Below, piece by piece: positions 1 through 8,248 of a stretch of 64,000 nt of DNA. Numbering within the stretch: position 1 is the first letter of the stretch; each line of letters starts with the position of its first letter. The position numbers and the translations under genes are program-made. A model generated the notes under the pieces. That model ran no database searches. It saw nothing but the letters and a program-made list of their open reading frames with translations, and had not been told where the DNA came from. This stretch comes from Burkholderia guangdongensis (GTDB lineage: Bacteria > Pseudomonadota > Gammaproteobacteria > Burkholderiales > Burkholderiaceae), in the NCBI RefSeq assembly GCF_013403875.1, contig NZ_JACBNX010000009.1, forward strand, positions 62,001 to 126,000, in the 5' to 3' direction.

Positions 1-1
1 G

Positions 2-322
2 CATCCGCAGCCGCACGCCGACTATTCGGCGCCGCGTCCGCAGCCTCAGCCGCGCCCCGACTATTCGGCCCCGGCACCGCGTCCGCGCCCCGAGTACTCG
101 GCACCCGCGCCGCGCCCGGAATATTCGCCGCCGCGGATGGAACCGCGCCCGTCGATGCCGGCGCCGCGAATGGAAGCCCCGCACCCGGCGCCCGCGCCAC
201 GCATGGAGGCCCCGCGAATGGAAGCCCCACGCCCGGCGCCCGCGCCGCGCATGGAGGCCCCGCACAACAACCCGCCTCCGCAGCAGCACGAAAACAGCCG
301 CGACGACCGCCGGCACGCATAA
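2..322 (+). CDS. C-terminal part of a proline-rich repeat protein (5' end outside window)
   Basis: The frame is open from the first bases and stops at TAA 320-322. The visible 106 residues are low-complexity: repeats of the type DYSAPRP / EYSAPAPRP, then PRMEAPHPAPAP / PRMEAPRPAPAP, ending in a charged tail (QQHENSRDDRRHA). No folded domain is visible. Such Pro-rich, Tyr-spaced tails occur at the ends of envelope-associated proteins in Burkholderia, but the domain that would identify the gene lies upstream of the window. A strong terminator follows the stop. I do not recognise the family. Confidence 0.6.
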   Translation, partial: HPQPHADYSAPRPQPQPRPDYSAPAPRPRPEYSAPAPRPEYSPPRMEPRPSMPAPRMEAPHPAPAPRMEAPRMEAPRPAPAPRMEAPHNNPPPQQHENSRDDRRHA

Positions 323-344
323 ACGCGCCCGTGGATGAACGAAC

Positions 345-382
345 GGCCCGACCGGGTGCAAACCCCGCTCGGGCCATTTTTT
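345..382 (+). terminator. Rho-independent terminator of the proline-rich gene
   Basis: GGCCCGA-CCGGG stem, TGCAAA loop, CCCCG-CTCGGGCC stem, then a run of T. It lies 22 nt after the stop and separates this gene from the convergent thyA. Confidence 0.85.
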
Positions 383-459
383 CGCGCGTGGCGACGAAGC
401 GTGAACAATGCGCGAACAATGCGCGGACGAAGCGCGGACGAAGCGCGCCGGCGCGCGGA

Positions 460-1431
460 TCAGACCGCCATCGGCGCGGTCAGCGGCGTGTGGTGCCGAT
501 AGCCGACGAGCGAGAAATCGGCGGGCACGACCTTCTCGAGCCACTCGGGCTCGTAGACGCCGGTGCGCGCGTAATCGGGCACGCGCTCGGCGAGCTCGAG
601 CTTCGGGCTCTCGTACGGCTCGCGCGTGAGCTGCTCGCGCAGCATGTCGAGCTGGTTCTCGTAGATGTGCGCGTCGCCGATGAAGTAGCTGAACCAGCGC
701 GGCGTGTAGCCGGTCAGCCGGCCGACCAGCGCCAGCAGCGCCGCGCCCTCGGCCAGGTTGAACGGCGTGCCGAGTCCGACGTCGTTGCTGCGGATGTACA
801 GGCACAGCGAGATTTCGCGCTTCGTCGCGTTCGGCAGAAACTGATAGAGCAGATGGCACGCGGGCAGCGCGATCTCGTCGAGCACGGCCGGATTCCATGC
901 GTGGAACAGGATGCGGCGATCCGCCGGGTTCCGCATGATCGTGTCGAGGCACTGGCGAAGCTGGTCGATCGCCTTGTAGAGCAGCACCTTCTGCACGCCG
1001 CCCTCGTCGAAGCGCGTGACGATCCGGTAGCCGCGATGCGTCGCGTCGGCGACCTGCGCGTGCTCGCGCGCGTCGAGCACCTTGTAGCCGGGCCACTGGC
1101 GCCACTGCACGCCGTACACGTCGCCGAGGTCGTCGACGCCGCGCCGGTACGGATTCGCGAGCCACTGCGCGTTCTCGTTCGCGTTCGCGTCCCAGACCTT
1201 GCAGCCGAGCGCGCGGAAATCGGCCGCGCTGCGCGAGGCGCGCAGAAAGCCGACGAGTTCGCCGATCGCCGACTTGAACGCGAGCTTCTTCGTCGTCACG
1301 GCCGGAAAGCCTTCCTGCAGGTCGAAGCGCAGCATCGCGCCCGGCATGCTGATCGTGCGGATCCCCGTCCGGTTTTCCTGCCAGCTGCCGGTGTCGAGGA
1401 TCGTGCGAACGAGATCGAGATACTGTTTCAT
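460..1431 (-). CDS. thyA: Thymidylate synthase ThyA
   Basis: ThyA makes dTMP from dUMP, using methylene-tetrahydrofolate as methyl donor and reductant; it works together with the folA product encoded at 11320. The 323-residue product starts [23 protein letters not shown]. The catalytic cysteine lies in [10 protein letters not shown], followed by the nucleotide/folate region [23 protein letters not shown] and by GDAHIYENQ. It is longer than the 264-residue E. coli enzyme and matches the long ThyA subtype with an inserted segment. An upstream in-frame ATG at 1470 exists, but AAGGAA lies just before the ATG at 1431, so that start is preferred. The sigma-54 activator gene ends 40 nt upstream in the same direction. 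Confidence 0.95.
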   Translation of the reverse strand: MKQYLDLVRTILDTGSWQENRTGIRTISMPGAMLRFDLQEGFPAVTTKKLAFKSAIGELVGFLRASRSAADFRALGCKVWDANANENAQWLANPYRRGVDDLGDVYGVQWRQWPGYKVLDAREHAQVADATHRGYRIVTRFDEGGVQKVLLYKAIDQLRQCLDTIMRNPADRRILFHAWNPAVLDEIALPACHLLYQFLPNATKREISLCLYIRSNDVGLGTPFNLAEGAALLALVGRLTGYTPRWFSYFIGDAHIYENQLDMLREQLTREPYESPKLELAERVPDYARTGVYEPEWLEKVVPADFSLVGYRHHTPLTAPMAV

Positions 1432-1471
1432 GCGGGTTCCTTCGGCCGGGACCACGGCCAGACCCGCCATT

Positions 1472-2872
1472 CTAGCAAGCGCGCCGCGAAGGCTCAGCGG
1501 GCGCCGGCGGCACGAAGCCGTCGAAGGTGTCGCCGCGATCGCGCATCCCGTGCGCGCACATCAGCCGGTACAGCGTCACGCGCGACACGCCGAGCTCGCG
1601 CGCCGCATCGGCGAAACGTCCGCGATGCCGCAGCAGCGCCTGCTCGATCACCTGCCGCTCCGCCGCCTCGCGCGCCTCGACGAGCGATACCGGCGCCAGC
1701 GCCGCATAGTCGCCGAGCTCGAGATCGGCGGCCGTGATCATCCGCCCTTCCGACATCACGATCCCGCGGCGCACGCGATTGATCAGCTCGCGCACGTTGC
1801 CGGGCCACGCGTAGCCGTACAGCGACGCGATCGCGTCCGGCGAGAAACCGCGCAACCGGCGGTGCGCGTCGCCCTGGAAACGCTCGAGCATGTGGCGCGC
1901 GAGCACCTCGATATCCTTGCCGCGCGCGCGCAGCGGCGGCTCCTCGATCTTCAGCACGCAGAGCCGGTGATACAGATCCTCGCGAAAACGCCCGTCGCGC
2001 AGCGCCGCCTCGAGATCGATGTGCGTCGCGCAGATCACGCGCACGTCGATCGGCACCGACGCATGGCCGCCCAGCCGCTCGATCTTTCCTTCCTGCAGGA
2101 AGCGCAGCAGGCTCGCCTGGCTGTCGAGCGGCAGATCGCCGATTTCGTCGAGAAACAGCGTGCCGCCCTGCGCGCCCTCGACGCGGCCGATCTTGCGTTG
2201 ATGCGCGCCGGTGAACGCGCCGCGCTCGTAGCCGAACAGCTCGGCCTGCAGCAGCGTCGACGGAATCGCACCGCAATTGATCGCGACGAACGGCGCGCTC
2301 GCGCGCGGCGAGCGCTCGTGAATCGCGAGCGCGGTCAGCTCCTTGCCGGTGCCCGACTCGCCGGAGATGAACACCGGCGCGTCGGTCGTCGCGACGCGAC
2401 GGATCATCTTGAAGAGCGCGAGCATCGCGTCGCAGGTGCCGACCATCTCGCCCTCGCTGCGCCCCTGCCCGGCAGGTTGCGGCGCAGGCTCGGTCAGCGT
2501 GACCATCCCGTAAGCGTGGCCGACCGTCTCGACGATGCGCGTCATCTCGTACGGCACCGTCACGTAATCGAAGCAGTAGTCGCGAATCAGATGCCGCAGC
2601 ATGGCGTCGGCGAGCTGGCCGCGGCTCGTGGCGGCGATCCAGCCGACCTGCGGAATCGTCAGACACGGTTCGAGCTCGCGCAGATCGGCCGGCCGATAGC
2701 CGGCCGCGAAATCGAGCAGCCCCGCCGTCGCGACGCCGCGCTGCGCGGCGCGCCGCACGTCCCGCGCGCTCGCCGCGAGATCGACGCGCCAGCCGCGTGC
2801 GTCGAACTGGCCGCACAGCGCGGTGTCCGGTTCGCGTGAAAAATAGATCACATGCCGTGCGTCGGCGTCCAT
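1472..2872 (-). CDS. Sigma-54-dependent activator (VpsR-like N-terminus), divergent to the fap-like operon
   Basis: Product of 466 residues. Residues 1-130 form an atypical receiver-like domain ([23 protein letters not shown]) without a clear phospho-acceptor Asp triad. The AAA+ domain has Walker A GESGTGKE (about 168-175), the sigma-54-contacting GAFTGA loop (about 217-222), Walker [13 protein letters not shown] (about 236-247) and an arginine-finger region FREDLYHRL. The C-terminus is a Fis-type helix-turn-helix ([17 protein letters not shown]). It is clearly paralogous to the activator at 9667: both share [15 protein letters not shown] and RKIGRVE segments. Start ATG at 2872 is preceded by GGTGAGGGT. 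Likely job (inference): open the sigma-54 promoter at 3360. The N-terminal type recalls VpsR/BerB biofilm regulators, so c-di-GMP control is possible but not shown by sequence. Confidence 0.9.
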   Translation of the reverse strand: MDADARHVIYFSREPDTALCGQFDARGWRVDLAASARDVRRAAQRGVATAGLLDFAAGYRPADLRELEPCLTIPQVGWIAATSRGQLADAMLRHLIRDYCFDYVTVPYEMTRIVETVGHAYGMVTLTEPAPQPAGQGRSEGEMVGTCDAMLALFKMIRRVATTDAPVFISGESGTGKELTALAIHERSPRASAPFVAINCGAIPSTLLQAELFGYERGAFTGAHQRKIGRVEGAQGGTLFLDEIGDLPLDSQASLLRFLQEGKIERLGGHASVPIDVRVICATHIDLEAALRDGRFREDLYHRLCVLKIEEPPLRARGKDIEVLARHMLERFQGDAHRRLRGFSPDAIASLYGYAWPGNVRELINRVRRGIVMSEGRMITAADLELGDYAALAPVSLVEAREAAERQVIEQALLRHRGRFADAARELGVSRVTLYRLMCAHGMRDRGDTFDGFVPPAPAEPSRRAC

Positions 2873-3174
2873 ACCCTCACCCCGTCCTCGTAGAACCAGC
2901 GATTCATTTGTGCCACGCGCCCGGATGGCGCACGCAAAACGCGAATCGAATCCCATGTCCCGGCCAGATTCGCTGCGTCACGATCGATCGGGCATCGATC
3001 GCGCAGCACCTCGAACGCAACGCGCGTCAGAATCGCGGACTCTATCGGGTCTCTTCGTCGATTTTTTTTTGGACAAGTCGGCGTGCATCCGCACACCAAA
3101 CGAACAACGAGATATCGGGACAGGCACGCTCACACATGAAACGCGCGACACGTGCTTATTCTTCTGTTCATATT

Positions 3175-3188
3175 GCGTGTCGCCACGC
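3175..3188. promoter_or_regulatory. Inverted repeat, possible activator site
   Basis: GCGTG, four bases TCGC, CACGC. The perfect 5-bp arms lie about 170 bp upstream of the sigma-54 promoter. GC-rich short palindromes arise by chance in this genome, so this is weaker than the site at 3270. Confidence 0.3.
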
Positions 3189-3269
3189 GTCCGCCCCGAC
3201 TGAAGGCACGCCGCCATTGTCATCCATGAAGCGATTCGCTTGAATCCGCAGTAGTCCTCCCCCCCCTCG

Positions 3270-3283
3270 TTTCAGCTCTGAAA
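3270..3283. promoter_or_regulatory. Palindrome TTTCAG-CT-CTGAAA, candidate upstream activator site
   Basis: Perfect 6-bp arms with a 2-bp spacer, AT-rich against a GC-rich background, about 78 bp upstream of the -24 GG. That is a normal distance and symmetry for the Fis-type HTH of a sigma-54 enhancer-binding protein. Binding by either flanking activator is inferred. Confidence 0.5.
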
Positions 3284-3359
3284 CATTTTTCCCGCATCTT
3301 TCGGCGCGATTCCCAACGACAAATAGAGAATCGCAAGCACGACAAAGGTTTCGGTTCGG

Positions 3360-3375
3360 TGGCATGTATTTCGCT
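3360..3375 (+). promoter_or_regulatory. Sigma-54 (-24/-12) promoter of the fap-like operon
   Basis: The sequence TGGCATGTATTTCGCT fits the consensus TGGCACG-N4-TTGCW with GG-N10-GC spacing exactly right and only two mismatches in the conserved positions. It lies 28 nt upstream of the first ATG of the operon, leaving room for a start point near 3386 and the GGAG ribosome site at 3393-3396. Two sigma-54 activators flank the operon, which independently supports the call. Confidence 0.8.
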
Positions 3376-3403
3376 CGACACCCGGGCACACCGGAGATAC
3401 GCC

Positions 3404-3763
3404 ATGCGAAACCTCGCTCGTCTTTCCTTCGCCTCGATGGCCGTCGCGCTCGCACTCGCGTCGCTGCCGCTCGTGGCGAGCGCGCAGGACGCCGTGCAAG
3501 CGGACGCGTCCGGCATCGACTCGTCGACGTCGCTCGCGATCGACGCTACGTGGATGAAGCGTTATACGCCGCTCGACGAAGACACGCTCGACCAGCAGCG
3601 CGGTCGCGCGCCGGGCTTCGTGACGATCGCGACGACACCGCAGATGGCGAACGGCACGTCGGTCACGCTGTGGGACGAAATCGCGCCGCCCGCGCCGGCG
3701 CCGGTACCCGTCGACGCGCAGCGCGCGATGCAGGGCAACAGCGCGAGCTACACGCGCAAATAG
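3404..3763 (+). CDS. Small exported protein, first gene of the fap-like operon
   Basis: Product of 119 residues, not assigned to a named family. Signal peptide MRNLARLSFASMAVALALAS...ASAQ, cleavage near residue 28. Residues 57-68 read LDEDTLDQQRGR, which matches VDDDVLAHQTGK in the FapE-like protein at 7291; the pattern D-x-D-x-L-x-x-Q-x-G-[KR] resembles the acidic/Leu/Gly leader motifs cut by C39 peptidases, and a C39 peptidase is encoded at 6574. The C-terminus is Pro/Ala-rich. The start at 3404 is favoured over an in-frame upstream codon at 3359 because it has GGAG at 3393 and begins a canonical signal peptide, while the upstream codon lies in the promoter. Its position corresponds to fapA, but I see no FapA similarity. 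Confidence 0.75.
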   Translation: MRNLARLSFASMAVALALASLPLVASAQDAVQADASGIDSSTSLAIDATWMKRYTPLDEDTLDQQRGRAPGFVTIATTPQMANGTSVTLWDEIAPPAPAPVPVDAQRAMQGNSASYTRK

Positions 3764-3772
3764 GGGACGACG

Positions 3773-4321
3773 ATGAACGCTCAGCGACCTGTCCCCGACT
3801 TCGCCGCCACGCGACGGCATGCGATGCGCGCGACGGGCAACATCGCGCTCGACGTCGGGCTCGCGATCGCGCTTTGCATCGGACTCCTCGTCGTCGCGCT
3901 CGGCGTTGCCTGCGCGCAGGAACAGGTCGCGAATCCGGGCGACATCATCGTGCTGCGCAACGTCACGCCGCGCATCGCGTATCGGCCGGTGCCGACCAGC
4001 GACGACCCGGTGGTCGTGCGCGCGACAACGTTTCCGGCCAACACGTTCGATCCGATGATGGCGACGATGGTCTCCGATCTGGACCTGACGAACGCGCATG
4101 GCTCGAGCGGCGTCGCGCCCGACGGGGTGATCGGCGGCGGCGCGGGCATGCAGGCGATCACGCGCGTGCTGACGGGCGACGCCACGGGCGGCGCGATCGT
4201 GCACGGGCCGCTCGCGGGCGCCGGACCGGCGGCCGGTATCGGCGGCATCGGCGGCGTCGTGTCGGGCGCCGTGACGAATGCGCTCTCGCCCGTCACGAGC
4301 GCGCTCGGAGCGATCAAATGA
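3773..4321 (+). CDS. Exported glycine-rich protein, second gene of the fap-like operon
   Basis: Product of 182 residues of unknown function. A hydrophobic segment at about residues 25-48 (LDVGLAIALCIGLLVVALGVACAQ) acts as a long signal peptide or anchor. The middle contains DIIVLRNVTPRIAYRPVP; the C-terminal half is Gly/Ala-rich (VIGGGAGMQA, GIGGIGGVVSGAV), which could pack as an aggregation-prone or membrane-contacting tail. The start has GGGG at suitable spacing and lies 9 nt after the previous stop. The stop overlaps the next start (ATGA), so translation is likely coupled to the FapB-like gene. Confidence 0.75.
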   Translation: MNAQRPVPDFAATRRHAMRATGNIALDVGLAIALCIGLLVVALGVACAQEQVANPGDIIVLRNVTPRIAYRPVPTSDDPVVVRATTFPANTFDPMMATMVSDLDLTNAHGSSGVAPDGVIGGGAGMQAITRVLTGDATGGAIVHGPLAGAGPAAGIGGIGGVVSGAVTNALSPVTSALGAIK

Positions 4322-5040
4322 ACGCGCGTCAATCACGCGCGGCCGATCGCGCACCGTACACATCGCACGCTGCACATGCGGCACATGCTGCACAAGCGGC
4401 ACACGCGGCACACGCGGTGCATACAGCACATGCAGCGCGGCTCGTGCGCGCGACGCTCGTCGCGCTGTGCGCCGCGGCGGCGGTCCCGCACGCATTCGCA
4501 CAAAACGTGCCGCTGGTCGGCGGCATCGCAACGATAGAAACCGGCGTCGCCTACGGCGCGACCGGCGCGGTCGCGGTCAACGAAACGGCCGGACTCGACA
4601 ACGTACAGGGCAATCAGATGGTTTTTGGCATGGGCGCGCCCGGCGCCGGCTCGATCGTATCCACGCAGGCCGCCGTCGCGACAGCCCGCGCGGGCGAGAC
4701 GGCCGCGCACATCGAGGGCTCCGCGTTCTCGAACGTCACCGGAGCGGTGATGGTGAATCAGAGCGCAGGGGTGGGCAATCTTCAGCGCAACAGTGCCGTT
4801 CTCGGCACGCTGGGCGCCGAAGTGCAGGCTGTCTCGGATACCGAACTATCCGAGACAGCAGCAAGACAGAGTGGACTGGGACTACCGGAGGGCGGGCGGG
4901 ATAGGCCCGAAGTGTCGATCAGCAGCGACGCTTTCAAGCATATCAGCGGCATCGTACAAGTCAACCAGACCTCCGGAGCCGGTAACGCTACGGCAAACGT
5001 TTTTGTGCTCCGTCCCCCGGCGGGCACTCTTTTTAATTAA
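4318..5040 (+). CDS. FapB-like minor amyloid subunit / nucleator
   Basis: Product of 240 residues. Three imperfect Fap-type repeats of pattern G-x-V-x-VN-x-x-x-G-x-x-N-x-x-x-N are visible at about residues 83-99 (GAVAVNETAGLDNVQGN), 142-158 (GAVMVNQSAGVGNLQRN) and 211-227 (GIVQVNQTSGAGNATAN), about 60-70 residues apart. This architecture is that of FapB/FapC amyloid subunits of Pseudomonas. The N-terminus is odd: 25 residues of His-Ala-Ala repeats precede the hydrophobic signal region LVRATLVALCAAAAVPHAFAQ. ATG 4318 overlaps the previous stop; GTG 4444 would remove the repeat and leave a normal signal peptide. The role as nucleator is inferred from gene order and size. Confidence 0.75.
   Translation: MNARQSRAADRAPYTSHAAHAAHAAQAAHAAHAVHTAHAARLVRATLVALCAAAAVPHAFAQNVPLVGGIATIETGVAYGATGAVAVNETAGLDNVQGNQMVFGMGAPGAGSIVSTQAAVATARAGETAAHIEGSAFSNVTGAVMVNQSAGVGNLQRNSAVLGTLGAEVQAVSDTELSETAARQSGLGLPEGGRDRPEVSISSDAFKHISGIVQVNQTSGAGNATANVFVLRPPAGTLFN
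4366..4440 (+). repeat. In-frame 9-bp tandem repeat coding His-Ala-Ala
   Basis: About eight degenerate copies of GCACATGCG-like units encode HAAHAAHAAQAAHAAHAVH and so on, immediately before the signal peptide of the FapB-like protein. Copy-number change would stay in frame. Confidence 0.85.
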
Positions 5041-5065
5041 GTCATCGCCTTAACGGAGGGTAACC

Positions 5066-6496
5066 ATGAAGCGCACACTCATTGCAGCGGCGGTATGCGC
5101 GGCGGCGGCCAGTCCCGCGTTCGCCGCGCCGCCGAACCCGTATCTGTTCAACGTGACCGGCGTGACCGACACGGTCGGAATCGAAGGTTTCGTACGGCTG
5201 TTCGGCAGCGTCAGCGTGACGAGCACCGCCGGCGCGGTCGTCAACAACAACCAGACCGTCACGCTCGCGAACGTCTCGCTCGAGCCGAACTACCAGAGCT
5301 ACCAGCTCGGCGCGGTCACGTCGTCGGTCAATGATTCGAACAACAGCGTGACCGTGAAGGGTGGTTCGACGTACACGTCGAACGACATGTTCTCGATGAC
5401 CGGGGCGCACGGCTGGATGACGACGACGTCGTCGTCGCACGATTCGTCGTCGATGACGCAACACACGGTGACCGGCATGTCGACGACGACGACGGGCACG
5501 ACGTCGCATCTGACGACGACGCTGAACAAGTCCAGCAATTCGAGCGGCGGCGCATCGATCGTCGGCGGGCTGAGCGTGTCGGGCAGCGCATCGCTGACGA
5601 AGACGCATACGCATCAGCCGATCCCGTACGGCAGCGTGTCGTCGACGACCGTCACCGGCTCGCTCGGCGTATCCGGCAACGCAGGCGTGTCGTGGAACAA
5701 CTCGTCGATGACGAGCCAGACGGCAGGCAGCACGCTCGACAGCGGATCGTCGACGACCACGACCGTCAACCAGACCTCGAACGTGACGAACCAGCATCAC
5801 GACCAGGCGGCGTCGAAGAACCAGTCGGATTCGACGATGTACGCGAACAAGACCACGAACGTCTCGAAGACCAAGACCTGGGGCTACAGCAATTCGGTCA
5901 CGAAGGTCGATGAAACCGTGCAGGGCGCGATCACGCAATACACCGACACGCGCACGCCCGGCGTGCTGGACGCGGGCACCGGCGCGAACTCGATGCAGAA
6001 CGTGAACGGCAATCTCGGCGTGAACATCGGCGAAGGCATCGACAACGCGCAGAGCAACGACGTCGCGCTCGCGTCGGTCGACGTCGGCAACGTGTTCGGC
6101 AATGCGCAGATCTTCAACCACCAGAGCTCGTCGGGCAGCGCGAGCGTCGACAACTTCAAGCTCAACGCGTCGGTCGGCGACGGCTCGCTGTCGGCGGTGT
6201 CGGGCAATGTCGGCGTGAACGTCGCATCGGGCGTCGGCAACGCGCAGAACAACAGCCTCGCCGGCGCGGTGACGACGGTCAATGCCGGCCAGGCGAGCAC
6301 CGTGGCGATGGTCGCGACCGACGACTCGACGCAGACCGCCGCCGCGCAGGCGAGCGGCCGCTTCGAAGGCTCCGCGATGCTCGGCGCCGACGCGCTTCAC
6401 GGCGCGAGCGGCAACATCGGCGTGAACATCGCGGGCGGTATCGGCAACGTCCAGCACAACGGGCTTGCGATTTCCGCGTTGAACAACGGTCATTGA
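5066..6496 (+). CDS. FapC-like major amyloid subunit
   Basis: Product of 476 residues with signal peptide MKRTLIAAAVCAAAASPAFA. Residues about 60-300 are extremely Ser/Thr/Asn-rich (for example MTTTSSSHDSSSM, STTTTGTTSHLTTT), lacking Cys and mostly lacking bulky hydrophobics. Three near-identical C-terminal repeats follow at about 315-331 (GNLGVNIGEGIDNAQSN), 380-396 (GNVGVNVASGVGNAQNN) and 449-465 (GNIGVNIAGGIGNVQHN), spaced 65-69 residues. The G-N-x-GVN-x-x-x-G-x-x-N-x-Q-x-N signature is the Fap repeat; Asn/Gln ladders are typical of stacked beta-arcade amyloids. Differences from Pseudomonas FapC: no C-terminal CxxC and a long Ser/Thr insert ahead of the repeats. GGAGG precedes the ATG. Expected to be exported through the pore encoded at 8249. 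Confidence 0.8.
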   Translation: MKRTLIAAAVCAAAASPAFAAPPNPYLFNVTGVTDTVGIEGFVRLFGSVSVTSTAGAVVNNNQTVTLANVSLEPNYQSYQLGAVTSSVNDSNNSVTVKGGSTYTSNDMFSMTGAHGWMTTTSSSHDSSSMTQHTVTGMSTTTTGTTSHLTTTLNKSSNSSGGASIVGGLSVSGSASLTKTHTHQPIPYGSVSSTTVTGSLGVSGNAGVSWNNSSMTSQTAGSTLDSGSSTTTTVNQTSNVTNQHHDQAASKNQSDSTMYANKTTNVSKTKTWGYSNSVTKVDETVQGAITQYTDTRTPGVLDAGTGANSMQNVNGNLGVNIGEGIDNAQSNDVALASVDVGNVFGNAQIFNHQSSSGSASVDNFKLNASVGDGSLSAVSGNVGVNVASGVGNAQNNSLAGAVTTVNAGQASTVAMVATDDSTQTAAAQASGRFEGSAMLGADALHGASGNIGVNIAGGIGNVQHNGLAISALNNGH

Positions 6497-6573
6497 CCGG
6501 AATCAACCGGGGGGCACGCGCGCCCCGCCGCCCGCTCGACGAGCGGCGCGGCGCGCGTGGCAGGAGAAGTGCC

Positions 6574-7284
6574 ATGTGCGGGGAACATCGGCGAATCGCG
6601 CTGCGCATCGCCGTCGCCATCGTTGGCGGCACGGCGGGCGTGGCTGCCTTCGCGCAGTCGAGCATCGATGCGTACACGCTGACCGGCGTGCCGGTGACGA
6701 AGCATGTCCAGTCGATCCGCGACCTGCGCTATCGCGACATCGTCAGCCAGCGTTACGACTTCAGTTGCGGCTCGGCCGCGCTCGCGACGCTGCTCAAGTA
6801 TGGATACGGCATCGACATTCCGGAACCCGAAATGATCCGCCGGATGATGGCGTTTTCAACGCCGGAGGTCGTGGTCAGGAACGGTTTCTCGATGCTCGAC
6901 ATGAAGAAGTTCGTCGAAACGCTCGGCCTGCGCGGACGCGGCTTCCGCGTCGGCATCGACGCGCTCTATCACCTGCAGATTCCCGTGCTCGTGCTGATGA
7001 ATCTCGACGGCTACGAGCACTTCGTGATCGTGAAGCACGCGGAGAACGGCCGGATCTTCATCGCCGATCCGGCACTCGGCAATCGCATCCTGCCCGAGCA
7101 GGACTTTTCCAAAACCTGGAACGGCCTCGTATTCGCCGTGCTGGGCAAACCGTTCAGGGAGGACTCGCCTCTTTTGCAGAACAACGAATCGCTGGCGCTG
7201 AAGCTGCGTGACCAGGCGCTCGACACGAGCGCCGCCGCGATTCCCTTCGTCGAATTCGGCTTGATCAAGGCAGACCTGTTCTGA
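6574..7284 (+). CDS. FapD-like C39 papain-fold peptidase
   Basis: Product of 236 residues. An N-terminal signal/anchor (RIALRIAVAIVGGTAGVAAFAQ) is followed by a peptidase-C39-like domain. The likely catalytic residues are Cys65 in YDFSCGSAALATLLKYGYG, His149 in GYEHFVIVKH and Asp165 in IFIADPALG. In Pseudomonas, FapD is the periplasmic protease of the Fap system, needed for subunit export or turnover. ATG 6574 is chosen over an upstream in-frame start because AGGAGA precedes it and the hydrophobic segment then sits at the N-terminus. It follows the FapC-like gene by 77 bp. Confidence 0.85.
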   Translation: MCGEHRRIALRIAVAIVGGTAGVAAFAQSSIDAYTLTGVPVTKHVQSIRDLRYRDIVSQRYDFSCGSAALATLLKYGYGIDIPEPEMIRRMMAFSTPEVVVRNGFSMLDMKKFVETLGLRGRGFRVGIDALYHLQIPVLVLMNLDGYEHFVIVKHAENGRIFIADPALGNRILPEQDFSKTWNGLVFAVLGKPFREDSPLLQNNESLALKLRDQALDTSAAAIPFVEFGLIKADLF

Positions 7285-7290
7285 CCCGTC

Positions 7291-8118
7291 ATGAAACGCT
7301 TTATCTCACCGCTTTGTCTCGCATCGTGCATCGCGATGTGCGGCTATGCGGACAGCGCCGTGGCAGCCGAACCCGCGCCCGGCGCGCTCAATGCATTGCG
7401 TCCGTTCGACAACCAGGTGCCTGTGCTGGCCATGCAGCCCGTCGACGACGACGTCCTCGCCCATCAGACCGGCAAGTATGCCGGCGCCTCGATGATCTCC
7501 GGGTTCGTGCTGAACTTGGTGTCCCAGTGGCAACTGCCGAACGGTGCCCTCGCGATCGGGCAAGGCACGCTGTCGGTCGTCACGAATACCGCGAACCAGC
7601 TCGACACGCAGATCTCGACGTTCGCGAAGGTTCAGTCCGGTACCGGCGCGCCGAGCGGCGCGAACCCGAACGCGGTCGCCGCGGGCGGGCAATCGGTCTC
7701 GGTGAACGGCATCTCTCAGATCACGCAGGTCGCCGGCAACAACAACGCCGGCACCAACTCGGCGGTGATCGACTTCAACGCGAGCCCGCAGACGGGCGCG
7801 CCGCCACCCGGCTCGACGTCGAACCCGACCGCGTTCGCGAGCGATCCGAGCGGCACCGTGAAGGCCGGCGTGACGTTCGGCGGCAACGGGCTCTCGGTGA
7901 CGCTGCAAACGCCGGCCGGACTCGCGACCCAGTCGATCGCGCCGAACTCCGCGCAACAGGCCGGCGCGATCGCGCAGCTGCTGCAGGTGGCCGGCAACCG
8001 GCAGATCGTGTCGAACCAGCTTCAGCTGCTGCTGCAGACCCGGACGATGTCTTCGGCAACGCTCCGTCAGATGGGCGTGCTGCAGGCGCTGCAAAGCAGC
8101 GCCCTTCTGAGGAGATGA
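7291..8118 (+). CDS. FapE-like exported protein
   Basis: Product of 275 residues. Signal peptide MKRFISPLCLASCIAMCGYADSAVAA. Residues 51-63 (VDDDVLAHQTGKY) carry the D-x-D-x-L-x-x-Q-x-G-[KR] motif shared with the 3404 product, followed by a hydrophobic stretch with Trp (ISGFVLNLVSQWQLPNGALAIGQGTL), as I recall for FapE-type proteins. The second half is Gly/Asn/Gln-rich and ends in a hydrophobic, Gln-rich helix (ATLRQMGVLQALQSSALL). FapE is a minor fibre component or assembly factor in Pseudomonas. The start is 6 nt after the peptidase stop, so the two are translationally linked. The assignment depends partly on gene order. Confidence 0.6.
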   Translation: MKRFISPLCLASCIAMCGYADSAVAAEPAPGALNALRPFDNQVPVLAMQPVDDDVLAHQTGKYAGASMISGFVLNLVSQWQLPNGALAIGQGTLSVVTNTANQLDTQISTFAKVQSGTGAPSGANPNAVAAGGQSVSVNGISQITQVAGNNNAGTNSAVIDFNASPQTGAPPPGSTSNPTAFASDPSGTVKAGVTFGGNGLSVTLQTPAGLATQSIAPNSAQQAGAIAQLLQVAGNRQIVSNQLQLLLQTRTMSSATLRQMGVLQALQSSALLRR

Positions 8119-8248
8119 CGGGCGGCCCGCAAGCCGCGGCATCGTGACGCGTGACATCGCAGTTGCATCACTCATGTGTGCCAATCCTGGCGGCCGCCGC
8201 GCCCTTCTCTTGATCCGGGCGGCGGCCGTCCGATCCGGGGGAAGGATC

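Larger units (their letters stand above)
2873..3403. other. Divergent regulatory region between the sigma-54 activator and the fap-like operon
   Basis: A 531-bp stretch without a credible gene. It is less GC-rich than its surroundings and holds two inverted repeats (3175-3188 and 3270-3283), homopolymer tracts (T run near 3061-3069, C run near 3259-3266) and the sigma-54 promoter at 3360-3375. The layout, activator-type palindromes upstream of a -24/-12 element, is what sigma-54 promoters require. Confidence 0.7.

Noticed and set aside
1199..2839. Long plus-strand frame opposite thyA and the first activator
   Set aside because: Arg/Ala-rich composition typical of GC-rich shadow frames; the minus-strand genes have full conserved domains.
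2899..2914. TGGCACAAATGAATCGC on the minus strand as a sigma-54 promoter for the 1472 activator
   Set aside because: GG and GC are 12 bases apart instead of 10, so sigma-54 would not recognise it.
3204..3220. GGCACG...TTGTC on the plus strand as a sigma-54 promoter
   Set aside because: The GG to second-block spacing is two bases too long and the GC of the -12 block is missing; the 3360 element fits far better.
4329..4710. Cys/Ala-rich minus-strand reading frames opposite the HAA repeat
   Set aside because: They are complements of the GCACATGCG repeats inside the FapB-like gene, with no ribosome site or signal sequence consistent with a gene.
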